64,000 nucleotides of DNA, taken from NCBI GenBank assembly GCA_029465975.1, contig CM055747.1:13198838-13262837 (forward strand), written 5' to 3'. The translations under genes were made by a program, and so were the position numbers. Below the pieces are notes generated by a model. The model saw only the letters and a list, made by a program, of their open reading frames with translations. It was not told where the DNA came from and made no database searches. Source of the DNA: Dallia pectoralis. Taxonomy: Eukaryota > Chordata > Actinopteri > Esociformes > Umbridae. This document shows positions 49,710 through 59,200 of the stretch, piece after piece (position 1 is the stretch's first letter; each line of letters begins with the position of its first letter).

Positions 49710-52700
49710 TCATTGTTTGTCACAGTATTTATTCCACTCTCACTCCCCTGTCCGTTGTGAGGTATTGTTTGTCACAGTATTTATTCCACTCTTACTCCTC
49801 TGTCTGTTGTGAGGTATTGTTCATCACAGTATTTATTCCACTCTTACTCCTCTGTCTGTTGTGAGGTATTGTTTGTCACAGTATTTATTCCACTCTTACT
49901 CCCCTGTCTGTTGTGAGGTATTGTTTGTCACAGTATTTATTCCACTCTTACTCCCCTGTCTGTTGTGAGGTATTGTTTGTCTCAGTATTTATTCCACTCT
50001 CACTCCTCTGTCTGTTGTGAGGTATTGTTTGTCACAGTATTTATTCCACTCTCACTCCCCTGTCTGTTGTGAGGTATTGTTTGTCACAGTATTTATTCCA
50101 CTCTCACTCCACTCTCTGTTGTGAGGTATTGTTTGTCACAGTATTTATTCCACTCTCACTCCCCTGTCTGTTGTGAGGTATTGTTTGTCACTGTATTTAT
50201 TCCACTCTCACTCCCCTGTCCGTTGTGAGGTATTGTTTGTCACAGTATTTATTCCACTTTCACTCCCCTGTCCGTTGTGAGGTATTGTTCATCACAGTAT
50301 TTATTCCACTCTCACTCCCCTGTCTGTTGTGAGGTATTGTTTGTCACAGTATTTATTCCACTCTTACTCCTCTGTCTGTTGTGAGGTATTGTTTGTCACA
50401 GTATTTATTCCACTCTCACTCCCCTGTCTGTTGTGAGGTATTGTTTGTCACAGTATTTATTCCACTCTCACTCCCCTGTCTGTTGTGAGGTATTGTTTGT
50501 CACAGTATTTATTCCCTCTCACTCCCCTGTCTGTTGTGAGGTATTGTTTGTCACAGTATTTTTCTCACTCCCCTGTTCACAGTATTTATTCCACTCTCAC
50601 TCCTCTGTCTGTTGTGACGTATTGTTTGTCACAGTATTTATTCCACTCTCACTCCCTGTCTGTTGTGAGGTATTGTTCATCACAGTATTTATTCCACTCT
50701 CACTCCCTCTCTGTTGTGAGGTATTGTTCATCACCTCTCACTCCGCTCTCTGTTGTGAGGTATTGTTTGTCACAGTATTTATTCCACTTTCACTCCCCTG
50801 TCCGTTGTGAGGTATTGTTTGTCACAGTATTTATTCCACTTTCACTCCCCTGTCCGTTGTGAGGTATTGTTTGTCACAGTATTTATTCCACTCTCACTCC
50901 GCTCTCTTTTGTGAGGTATTGTTTGTCACAGTATTTATTCCACTCTCACTCCCCTGTCTTTTGTGAGGTATTGTTTGTCACAGTATTTATTCCACTCTCA
51001 CTCCGCTCTCTATTGTGAGGTATTGTTTGTCACAGTATTTATTCCACTCTCACTCCCCTGTCTTTTGTGAGGTATTGTTTGTCACAGTATTTATTCCACT
51101 CTCACTCCACCGTCTGTTGTGAGGTATTGTTCATCACAGTATTTATTCCACTCTCACTCCGCTCTCCGTTGTGAGGTATTGTTTGTCACAGTATTTATTC
51201 CACTCTCACTCCCCTGTCTGTTGTGAGGTATTGTTCATCACAGTATTTATTCCACTCTCACTCCGCTCTCTGTTGTGAGGTATTGTTTGTCACAGTATTT
51301 ATTCCACTTTCACTCCCCTGTCCGTTGTGAGGTATTGTTTGTCACAGTATTTATTCCACTCTCACTCCCCTGTCTGTTGTGAGGTATTGTTTGTCACAGT
51401 ATTTATTCCACTCTTTCTCCTCTGTCTGTTGTGAGGTATTGTTTGTCACAGTATTTATTCCACTCTCACTCCCCTGTCTGTTGTGAGGTATTGTTCATCA
51501 CAGTATTTATTTCACTCTCACTCCGCTCTCTGTTGTGAGGTATTGTTTGTCACAGTATTTATTCCACTCTCACTCCCCTGTCTGTTGTGAGGTATTGTTT
51601 GTCACAGTATTTATTCCACTCTTACTCCTCTGTCTGTTGTGAGGTATTGTTTGTCACAGTATTTATTCCACTCTCACTCCCCTGTCTGTTGTGAGGTATT
51701 GTTCATCACAGTATTTATTCCACTCTCACTCCGCTCTCTGTTGTGAGGTATTGTTTGTCACAGTATTTATTCCACTTTCACTCCCCTGTCCGTTGTGAGG
51801 TATTGTTTGTCACAGTATTTATTCCACTCTCACTCCCCTGTCTGTTGTGAGGTATTGTTTGTCACAGTATTTATTCCACTCTTTCTCCTCTGTCTGTTGT
51901 GAGGTATTGTTTGTCACAGTATTTATTCCACTCTCACTCCCCTGTCTGTTGTGAGGTATTGTTCATCACAGTATTTATTCCACTCTCACTCCGCTCTCTG
52001 TTGTGAGGTATTGTTTGTCACAGTATTTATTCCACTCTCACTCCTCTGTCTGTTGTGAGGTATTGTTTGTCACAGTATTTATTCCACTCTCACTCCACTG
52101 TCTGTTGTGAGGTATTGTTCATCACAGTATTTATTCCACTTTCACTCCCCTGTCTGTTGTGAGGTATTGTTTGTCACAGTATTTATTCCACTTTCACTCC
52201 CCTGTCCGTTGTGAGGTATTGTTTGTCACAGTATTTATTCCACTCTCACTCCCCTGTCTGTTGTGAGGTATTGTTTGTCACAGTATTTATTCCACTCTTC
52301 TCCCCTGTCTGTTGTGAGGTATTGTTCATCACAGTATTTATTCCACTCTCACTCCACTCTCTGTTGTGAGGTATTGTTCATCACAGTCTTTATTCCACTC
52401 TCACTCCCCTGTCTGTTGTGAGGTATTGTTTGTCACAGTATTTATTCCACTCTCACTCCCCTGTCTGTTGTGAGGTATTGTTTGTCACAGTATTTATTCC
52501 ACTCTCACTCCCCTGTCTGTTGTGAGGTATTGTTTGTCACAGTATTTATTCCACTCTCACTCCCCTGTCTGTTGTGAGGTATTGTTTGTCACAGTATTTA
52601 TTCCACTCTCACTCCCCTGTCTTTTGTGAGGTATTGTTTCTCACAGTATTTATTCCACTCTTACTCCCCTGTCTGTTGTGAGGTATTGTTCATCACAGTA

Positions 52701-52786
52701 TTTATTCCACTCTCACTCCGCTCTCTGTTGTGAGGTATTGTTTGTCACAGTATTTATTCCACTCTCACTCCCCTGTCTGTTGTGAG
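49710..52786. repeat. 52-bp minisatellite array, left part
   Basis: About 59 units containing TGTTGTGAGGTATTGTTTGT, CACAGTATTTATTCCACTCT and CACTCCCCTGTC. Main variants are TTTGTC/TTCATC, CCCCTG/CCGCTC/CCTCTG and CTCTCAC/CTCTTAC/CTTTCAC, arranged in recurring orders. LTR-2 interrupts it at GTGAG (52782-52786), and the same array resumes at 56206. Confidence 0.97.
52782..52786. other. target-site duplication of LTR-2, left copy
   Basis: GTGAG, part of the array's TTGTGAGGTATTG, repeated at 56206-56210. Confidence 0.93.
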
Positions 52787-53176
52787 TGTCACGGCTGTAG
52801 GGTGTAGTGCAGGTGAAAGCCATGTGCAGAGCCATGTAATCCGTTCAATAAGGTTTATTCCGGGCACAAAGGCAACATAAAACAAACCCCGAACGGCGAA
52901 ACAACATCTAACTGGCTAACATAAATTAAATGCGCATATCGCGACTTACAGAACGAGACGATTAACCAAAGTAATAGATGTACAAATGAACACTCACCTC
53001 TAATAAGATGTGACATGTAACAATGCTAAGCAAGGAGTGACTTGCTAGCGACCCCTTTATATCCCCTTGATTACAAGTGCAAACAGCCGTGAGACAAACG
53101 TAAACACGGAAGTGAAACAAGGAAGTGCATCACCGAAATATGTCCGTGTAGCAACGCCACCACACCAATCGTGACA
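52787..53176 (-). repeat. LTR-2 left LTR (3' LTR in sense orientation)
   Basis: 390 bp, TGTCACG...CGTGACA, one mismatch to 55816-56205. Followed on the plus strand by GTATCCCCCACTAAAA, the complement of the polypurine tract. Confidence 0.95.
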
Positions 53177-53192
53177 GTATCCCCCACTAAAA
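53177..53192 (-). promoter_or_regulatory. polypurine tract of LTR-2
   Basis: On the minus strand TTTTAGTGGGGGATAC leads straight into the 3' LTR, matching the equivalent site of LTR-1 despite differences around it. Confidence 0.75.
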
Positions 53193-53278
53193 GGCTAGCT
53201 CCCCAGATAGCCGAACGGAAACACAAAACCAAAACAAGGGAGCAACAGGGAGAGAACCCACAGTCAAACCCAAAAGGG

Positions 53279-55813
53279 TCAGTCCAGGACCGCAGGTCCA
53301 GCCCTGCACAGGCCTCGGTGGCTGAGAGACAGCCATCTAGTGCGGCTGAGAGGCCGCCATCTAGTGCGGCAGAGAGGCCGCCATCTAGTGCGGCAGAGAG
53401 GCCGCCCTCTTGTGCGGCTGAGAGGACGCAATCTTGTGCGGCTCAGAGTCCGCCGTCGTAGGCGACGTGGTGGCGGAGGCCATCGTGGGCGGCGTCGTGG
53501 CGGCGGCCATCGTGGGCGTAGTCGTGGCGGCGGCCATCGTGAGCGTAGTCGTGGCGGCGGCCATCGTGAGCGTAGTCGTGGCGGCGGCCATCGTGAGCGT
53601 AGTCGTGGCGGCGGCCATCGTGAGCGTAGTCGTGGCGGCGGCCATCGTGAGCGTAGTCGTGGCGGCGGCCATCGTGAGCGTAGTCGTGGCGGCGGCCATC
53701 GTGAGCGTAGTCGTGGCGGCGGCCATCGTGAGCGTAGTCGTGGCGGCGGCCATCGTGAGCGTAGTCGTGGCGGCGGCCATCGTGAGCGTAGTCGTGGCGG
53801 CGGCCATCGTGAGCGTAGTCGTGGCGGCGGCCATCGTGAGCGTCGTCGTGGCGGCGGCCATCGTGAGCGTAGTCGTGGCGGCGGCCATCGTGAGCGTAGT
53901 CGTGGCGGCGGCCATCGTGAGCGTAGTCGTGGCGGCGGCCATCGTGAGCGTAGTCGTGGCGGCGGCCATCGTGAGCGTAGTCGTGGCGGCGGCCATCGTG
54001 AGCGTAGTCGTGGCGGCGGCCATCGTGGCGTGAGTCGTGGCGGCGGCCATCGTGAGCGTAGTCGTGGCGGCGGCCATCGTGAGCGTAGTCGTGGCGGCGG
54101 CCATCGTGAGCGTAGTCGTGGCAGCGGCCATCGTGAGCGTAGTCGTGGCGGCGGCCATCGTGAGCGTCGTCGTGGCGGCGGCCATCGTGAGCGTAGTCGT
54201 GGCGGCGGCCATCGTGAGCGTAGTCGTGGCGGCGGCCATCGTGAGCGTAGTCGTGGCGGCGGCCATCGTGAGCGTAGTCGTGGCGGCGGCCATCGTGAGC
54301 GTCTTCGTGGCGGCGGCCATCGTGAGCGTCGTCGTGGCGGCGGCCATCGTGAGCGTCGTCGTGGCGGCGGCCATCGTGAGCGTCGTCGTGGCGCGGCCTT
54401 CGTGGGCGGCGATGCGGCAGCCATCGTGGGCGGCGATGCGGCAGCCATCGTGGGCGGCGATGCGGCAGCCATCGTGGGCGGCGATGCGGCAGCCATCGTG
54501 GGCGGCGATGCGGCAGCCATCGTGGGCGGCGATGCGGCAGCCATTGTGGGCGGCGTTGCGGCAGCCATTGTGGGCGGCGATGCGGCAGCCATTGTGGGCG
54601 GCGATGCGGCAGCCATTGTGGGCGGTGGCGTGACGGCGGCAGCCATCTTGGGCGCGGGCGTGACAGCGGGAGCCATCGTGGACGCTGGCGAGACGGCGGC
54701 AGCCATCTTGGGCACTGGCGTGACGACAACAGCCATCTTGGGCACTGGCGTGACGGCGGGAGCCATCGTGGACGCTGGCGTGACGGCGGCAGCCATCTTG
54801 AGCGCTGGCGGGACGACAGCAGCCATCTTGAGCGCTGGCGTGACGGCAACAGCCATCTTGAGCGCTGGCGGGACGGCGGGAGCCATCGTGGATGCTGGCG
54901 AGACGGCGGCAGCCATCTTGGGCGCTGGCGGGACGACGGCAGCCATCTTGAGCGCTGGCGTGACGGCAACAGCCATCTTGAGCGCTGGCGGGACGGCGGG
55001 AGCCATCGTGGACGCTGGCGAGACGGCGGCAGCCATCTTGGGCACTGGCGGGACGACGGCAGCCATCTTGAGCGCTGGCGTGACGGCAACAGCCATCTTG
55101 AACGCTGGCGTGACGGCGGGAGCCATCGTGGACGCTGGCGTGACGACGGCAGCCATCTTGGGCGCTGGCGGGACGACGGCAGCCATCTTGGGCACTGGCG
55201 GGACGGCAGGAGCCATCGTGGACGCTGGCGTGACGGCGACCATCTCAGGCGCAAGCGTGGTGGCGACCATCTCAGGCGCTGGCTCCTGTAAGTCCAGCCA
55301 TGTCTTCCACCACGTCCTAATAATGGCAGTGGGCTGGTCATCCAACCCCTCCGGGGGTTTTTCTGTCCCTGACGTCGGCGGCAGAAAAGGGTCTTCCCAC
55401 GGCGGGGGTAGTGGCTGTAGCTCCAGGGGTTTTCCTCCCCCTGTCTGCAGCCCCGGAGCAGTGGGTGGCCGTTCCTGCAGCACCAGGACCGTGGGTGTTC
55501 TCTCCGCGGTCCTCCCGGAACACCTCCTTAGCTCCCCCCCAAAAACCTTCTTGGGACGCCTTCGGGGTGCCCTCTTGCCTTCCTCCGGGAAGGACCGCGG
55601 ACCCGATGTAATCAGCCCTGATAGCTGCATAGGTGGCTCATACCCGAAGTAAGCACGGAGGCGCCTATACTCCTCTTCGGGCGTCTCCGGCTTACGCCAG
55701 TCCCACTGCTCCGTGGTGCGACGGTGAGCTTCATCCTTCGGGGCGCTATAGCTTGCCCCCCCGAGGAATCCACTCACCATCAGGCTCCGCTGGCTATCTT
55801 GTGGGCTTAGCAT
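53279..55813 (-). CDS. LTR-2 internal ORF: repeat-rich protein of unknown function
   Basis: I do not recognise a family. From the ATG three bases inside the 5' LTR the frame is open for 844 codons (an in-frame ATG within the LTR would add 13). Residues 1 to about 175 are unique, with a WDWRKPETPEEEYRRLRAYF stretch, a basic KRAPRRRPKK patch near residues 80-90, and a segment matching LTR-1 (TAERTPT, LVLQ, PPTAP, DPF.PPTS, WW..W.DLQ). Then come about twenty 10-residue MAA-type repeats, about ten 8-residue MAAASPPT repeats and about thirty-three 9-residue units. A 1-bp loss near 54392 moves the last block from MAAATTTLT to a PPPRLRSRW reading, which stays open because the 27-bp unit has no stop in any minus frame. 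No gag zinc knuckle, protease or polymerase motif is seen. It might be a diverged gag-like or element-specific protein; low complexity weakens length as evidence. Confidence 0.55.
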   Translation of the reverse strand: MLSPQDSQRSLMVSGFLGGASYSAPKDEAHRRTTEQWDWRKPETPEEEYRRLRAYFGYEPPMQLSGLITSGPRSFPEEGKRAPRRRPKKVFGGELRRCSGRTAERTPTVLVLQERPPTAPGLQTGGGKPLELQPLPPPWEDPFLPPTSGTEKPPEGLDDQPTAIIRTWWKTWLDLQEPAPEMVATTLAPEMVAVTPASTMAPAVPPVPKMAAVVPPAPKMAAVVTPASTMAPAVTPAFKMAVAVTPALKMAAVVPPVPKMAAAVSPASTMAPAVPPALKMAVAVTPALKMAAVVPPAPKMAAAVSPASTMAPAVPPALKMAVAVTPALKMAAVVPPALKMAAAVTPASTMAPAVTPVPKMAVVVTPVPKMAAAVSPASTMAPAVTPAPKMAAAVTPPPTMAAASPPTMAAASPPTMAAATPPTMAAASPPTMAAASPPTMAAASPPTMAAASPPTMAAASPPTMAAASPPTKAAPRRRSRWPPPRRRSRWPPPRRRSRWPPPRRRSRWPPPRLRSRWPPPRLRSRWPPPRLRSRWPPPRLRSRWPPPRRRSRWPPPRLRSRWPLPRLRSRWPPPRLRSRWPPPRLRSRWPPPRLTPRWPPPRLRSRWPPPRLRSRWPPPRLRSRWPPPRLRSRWPPPRLRSRWPPPRLRSRWPPPRRRSRWPPPRLRSRWPPPRLRSRWPPPRLRSRWPPPRLRSRWPPPRLRSRWPPPRLRSRWPPPRLRSRWPPPRLRSRWPPPRLRSRWPPPRLRSRWPPPRLRSRWPPPRLRPRWPPPRRRPRWPPPPRRLRRRTLSRTRLRPLSRTRGRPLCRTRWRPLCRTRWRPLSRTRWLSLSHRGLCRAGPAVLD
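53480..54390. repeat. 27-bp repeats inside LTR-2
   Basis: About 33 units of GTGAGCGTAGTCGTGGCGGC then GGCCATC, nearly uniform, with a few GTCGTCG or GTCTTCG variants and one short unit near 54024. All three minus frames and two plus frames are open through it. Confidence 0.97.
54398..54625. repeat. 24-bp repeats inside LTR-2
   Basis: About nine units of GGGCGGCGATGCGGCAGCCA then TCGT or TTGT; the minus strand encodes MAAASPPT. Confidence 0.95.
54626..55255. repeat. 30-bp repeats inside LTR-2
   Basis: About 21 units of about 30 bp around GCTGGCGTGACGGCGGCAGC then CATCTTGGGC. Units are diverged (GGGAGCCATCGTGGAC types alternate with CAGCCATCTTGAGC types) in a repeating order of four to five units. 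The minus strand encodes KMAAVVPPAP- and TMAPAVPPA-like decapeptides. Confidence 0.92.
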
Positions 55814-55815
55814 TC

Positions 55816-56205
55816 TGTCACGGCTGTAGGGTGTAGTGCAGGTGAAAGCCATGTGCAGAGCCAGGTAATCCGTTCAATAAGGTTTATTCCGGGCACAAAG
55901 GCAACATAAAACAAACCCCGAACGGCGAAACAACATCTAACTGGCTAACATAAATTAAATGCGCATATCGCGACTTACAGAACGAGACGATTAACCAAAG
56001 TAATAGATGTACAAATGAACACTCACCTCTAATAAGATGTGACATGTAACAATGCTAAGCAAGGAGTGACTTGCTAGCGACCCCTTTATATCCCCTTGAT
56101 TACAAGTGCAAACAGCCGTGAGACAAACGTAAACACGGAAGTGAAACAAGGAAGTGCATCACCGAAATATGTCCGTGTAGCAACGCCACCACACCAATCG
56201 TGACA
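55816..56205 (-). repeat. LTR-2 right LTR (5' LTR in sense orientation)
   Basis: 390 bp. On the minus strand a TATA box (complement of TTTATA, 56085-56090) is followed about 200 bp downstream by AATAAA (complement of TTTATT, 55883-55888). Confidence 0.94.
56085..56090 (-). promoter_or_regulatory. putative TATA box of LTR-2
   Basis: The minus strand reads GGGGATATAAAGGGG. It is placed like the TATA box of LTR-1 relative to the LTR end, and upstream of the AATAAA signal. Confidence 0.6.
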
Positions 56206-59200
56206 GTGAGGTATTGTTTGTCACAGTATTTATTCCACTCTTACTCCGCTTTCTGTTGTGAGGTATTGTTCATCACAGTATTTAGTCCACTCTCATTTTC
56301 CTGTTGTGAGTCATTCTTTGTCACAGTATTTATTCCACTATCACGCATCTGTCTGTTGTGAGGTATTGTTTCTCACAGTATTTATTCCACTTTCATTTCC
56401 CTGTCCGTTGTGAGGTATTGTTTGTCACAGTATTTATTCCACTCTCACTCCTCTGTCTGTTGTGAGGTATTGTTTGTCACAGTATTTATTCCACTCTCAC
56501 TCCTCTGTCTGTTGTGAGGTATTGTTTGTCACAGTATTTATTCCACTCTTACTCCTCTGTCTGTTGTGAGGTATTGTTTGTCACAGTATTTATTCCACTC
56601 TCACTCCCCTGTCTGTTGTGAGGTATTGTTTGTCACAGTATTTATTCCACTCTCACTCCCCTGTCTGTTGTGAGGTATTGTTCATCACAGTATTTATTCC
56701 ACTCTCACTCCGCTCTCTGTTGTGAGGTATTGTTTGTCACAGTATTTATTCCACTCTCACTCCCCTGTCTGTTGTGAGGTATTGTTTGTCACAGTATTTA
56801 TTCCACTCTTACTCCGCTCTCTGTTGTGAGGTATTGTTCATCACAGTATTTAGTCCACTCTCATTTTCCTGTTGTGAGTCATTCTTTGTCACAGTATTTA
56901 TTCCACTATCACGCATCTGTCTGTGTGAGGTATTGTTTCTCACAGTATTTATTCCACTTTCACTCCCCTGTCCGTTGTGAGGTATTGTTTGTCACAGTAT
57001 TTATTCCACTCTCACTCCCCTGTCTGTTGTGAGGTATTGTTTGTCACAGTATTTATTCCACTCTCACTCCCCTGTCTGTTGTGAGGTATTGTTCATCACA
57101 GTATTTATTCCACTCTCACTCCGCTCTCTGTTGTGAGGTATTGTTTGTCACAGTATTTATTCCACTTTCACTCCCCTGTCCGTTGTGAGGTATTGTTTGT
57201 CACAGTATTTATTCCACTCTCACTCCCTGTCTGTTGTGAGGTATTGTTTGTCACAGTATTTATTCCACTCTCACTCCCCTGTCTGTTGTGAGGTATTGTT
57301 TGTCACAGTATTTATTCCACTCTCACTCCTCTGTCTGTTGTGAGGTATTGTTTGTCACAGTATTTATTCCACTCTCACTCCCCTGTCTGTTGTGAGGTAT
57401 TGTTTGTCACAGTATTTATTCCACTCTTACTCCTCTGTCTGTTGTGAGGTATTGTTTGTCACAGTATTTATTCCACTCTCACTCCCCTGTCTGTTGTGAG
57501 GTATTGTTCATCACAGTATTTATTCCACTCTCACTCCGCTCTCTGTTGTGAGGTATTGTTTGTCACAGTATTTATTCCACTTTCACTCCCCTGTCCGTTG
57601 TGAGGTATTGTTTGTCACAGTATTTATTCCACTCTCACTCCCCTGTCTGTTGTGAGGTATTGTTTGTCACAGTATTTATTCCACTCTCACTCCCCTGTCT
57701 GTTGTGATGTATTGTTTGTCACAGTATTTATTCCACTCTCACTCCTCTGTCTGTTGTGAGGTATTGTTTGTCACAGTATTTATTCCACTCTCACTCCCCT
57801 GTCTGTTGTGAGGTATTGTTCATCACAGTATTTATTCCACTCTCACTCCGCTCTCTGTTGTGAGGTATTGTTTGTCACAGTATTTATTCCACTTTCACTC
57901 CCCTGTCCGTTGTGAGGTATTGTTCATCACAGTATTTATTCCACTCTCACTCCCCTGTCTGTTGTGAGGTATTGTTTGTCACAGTATTTATTCCACTCTT
58001 ACTCCTCTGTCTGTTGTGAGGTATTGTTTGTCACAGTATTTATTCCACTCTCACTCCCCTGTCTGTTGTGAGGTATTGTTTGTCACAGTATTTATTCCAC
58101 TCTCACTCCCCTGTCTGTTGTGAGGTATTGTTTGTCACAGTATTTATTCCACTCTCACTCCCTGTCTGTTGTGAGGTATTGTTTGTCACAGTATTTATTC
58201 CACTCTCACTCCTCTGTCTGTTGTGAGGTATTGTTTGTCACAGTATTTATTCCACTCTCACTCCCCTGTCTGTTGTGAGGTATTGTTCATCACAGTATTT
58301 ATTCCACTCTCACTCCCCTCTCTGTTGTGAGGTATTGTTCATCACAGTATTTATTCCACTCTCACTCCGCTCTCTGTTGTGAGGTATTGTTTGTCACAGT
58401 ATTTATTCCACTTTCACTCCCCTGTCCGTTGTGAGGTATTGTTTGTCACAGTATTTATTCCACTCTCACTCCCCTGTCTGTTGTGAGGTATTGTTTGTCA
58501 CAGTATTTATTCCACTCTTACTCCCCTGTCTGTTGTGAGGTATTGTTTGTCACAGTATTTATTCCACTTTCACTCCCCTGTCTGTTGTGAGGTATTGTTT
58601 GTCACAGTATTTATTCCACTCTTACTCCTCTGTCTGTTGTGAGGTATTGTTTGTCACAGTATTTATTCCACTCTCACTCCCCTGTCTGTTGTGAGGTATT
58701 GTTTGTCACAGTATTTATTCCACTCTTACTCCCCTGTCTGTTGTGAGGTATTGTTCATCACAGTATTTATTCCACTCTCACTCCACTCTCTGTTGTGAGG
58801 TATTGTTTGTCACAGTATTTATTCCACTCTCACTCCCCTGTCTGTTGTGAGGTATTGTTTGTCACAGTATTTATTCCACTCTTACTCCTCTGTCTGTTGT
58901 GAGGTATTGTTTGTCACAGTATTTATTCCACTCTCACTCCCCTGTCTGTTGTGAGGTATTGTTTGTCACAGTATTTATTCCACTCTCACTCCCTGTCTGT
59001 TGTGAGGTATTGTTTGTCACAGTATTTATTCCACTCTCACTCCCCTGTCTGTTGTGAGGTATTGTTTGTCACAGTATTTATTCCACTCTCACTCCTCTGT
59101 CTGTTGTGAGGTATTGTTTGTCACAGTATTTATTCCACTCTCACTCCCTGTCTGTTGTGAGGTATTGTTCATCACAGTATTTATTCCACTCTCACTCCCC

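Larger units (their letters stand above)
52787..56205 (-). mobile_element. LTR-2: complete non-autonomous LTR retroelement
   Basis: Two 390-bp direct repeats (52787-53176 and 55816-56205) begin TGTCACG, end CGTGACA and are flanked by GTGAG duplications. The interior is 2,639 bp. I see one difference between the LTRs (GAGCCATG versus GAGCCAGG). On the minus strand TATA and AATAAA occur in order in each LTR, and TTTTAGTGGGGGATAC precedes the 3' LTR as polypurine tract. No tRNA-type primer site beginning TGG follows the 5' LTR; the interior opens GAATG. No pol genes exist. The element sits inside the 52-bp array, so the empty site can be inferred directly. It shares its interior layout with LTR-1, but the LTRs differ substantially, indicating two subfamilies. 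Confidence 0.94.

Noticed and set aside
53340..55652. 770-codon plus-strand frame with GGGHRERSR repeats
   Set aside because: Antisense to the element's transcription signals; open only because the 27-, 24- and 30-bp repeats lack stops.
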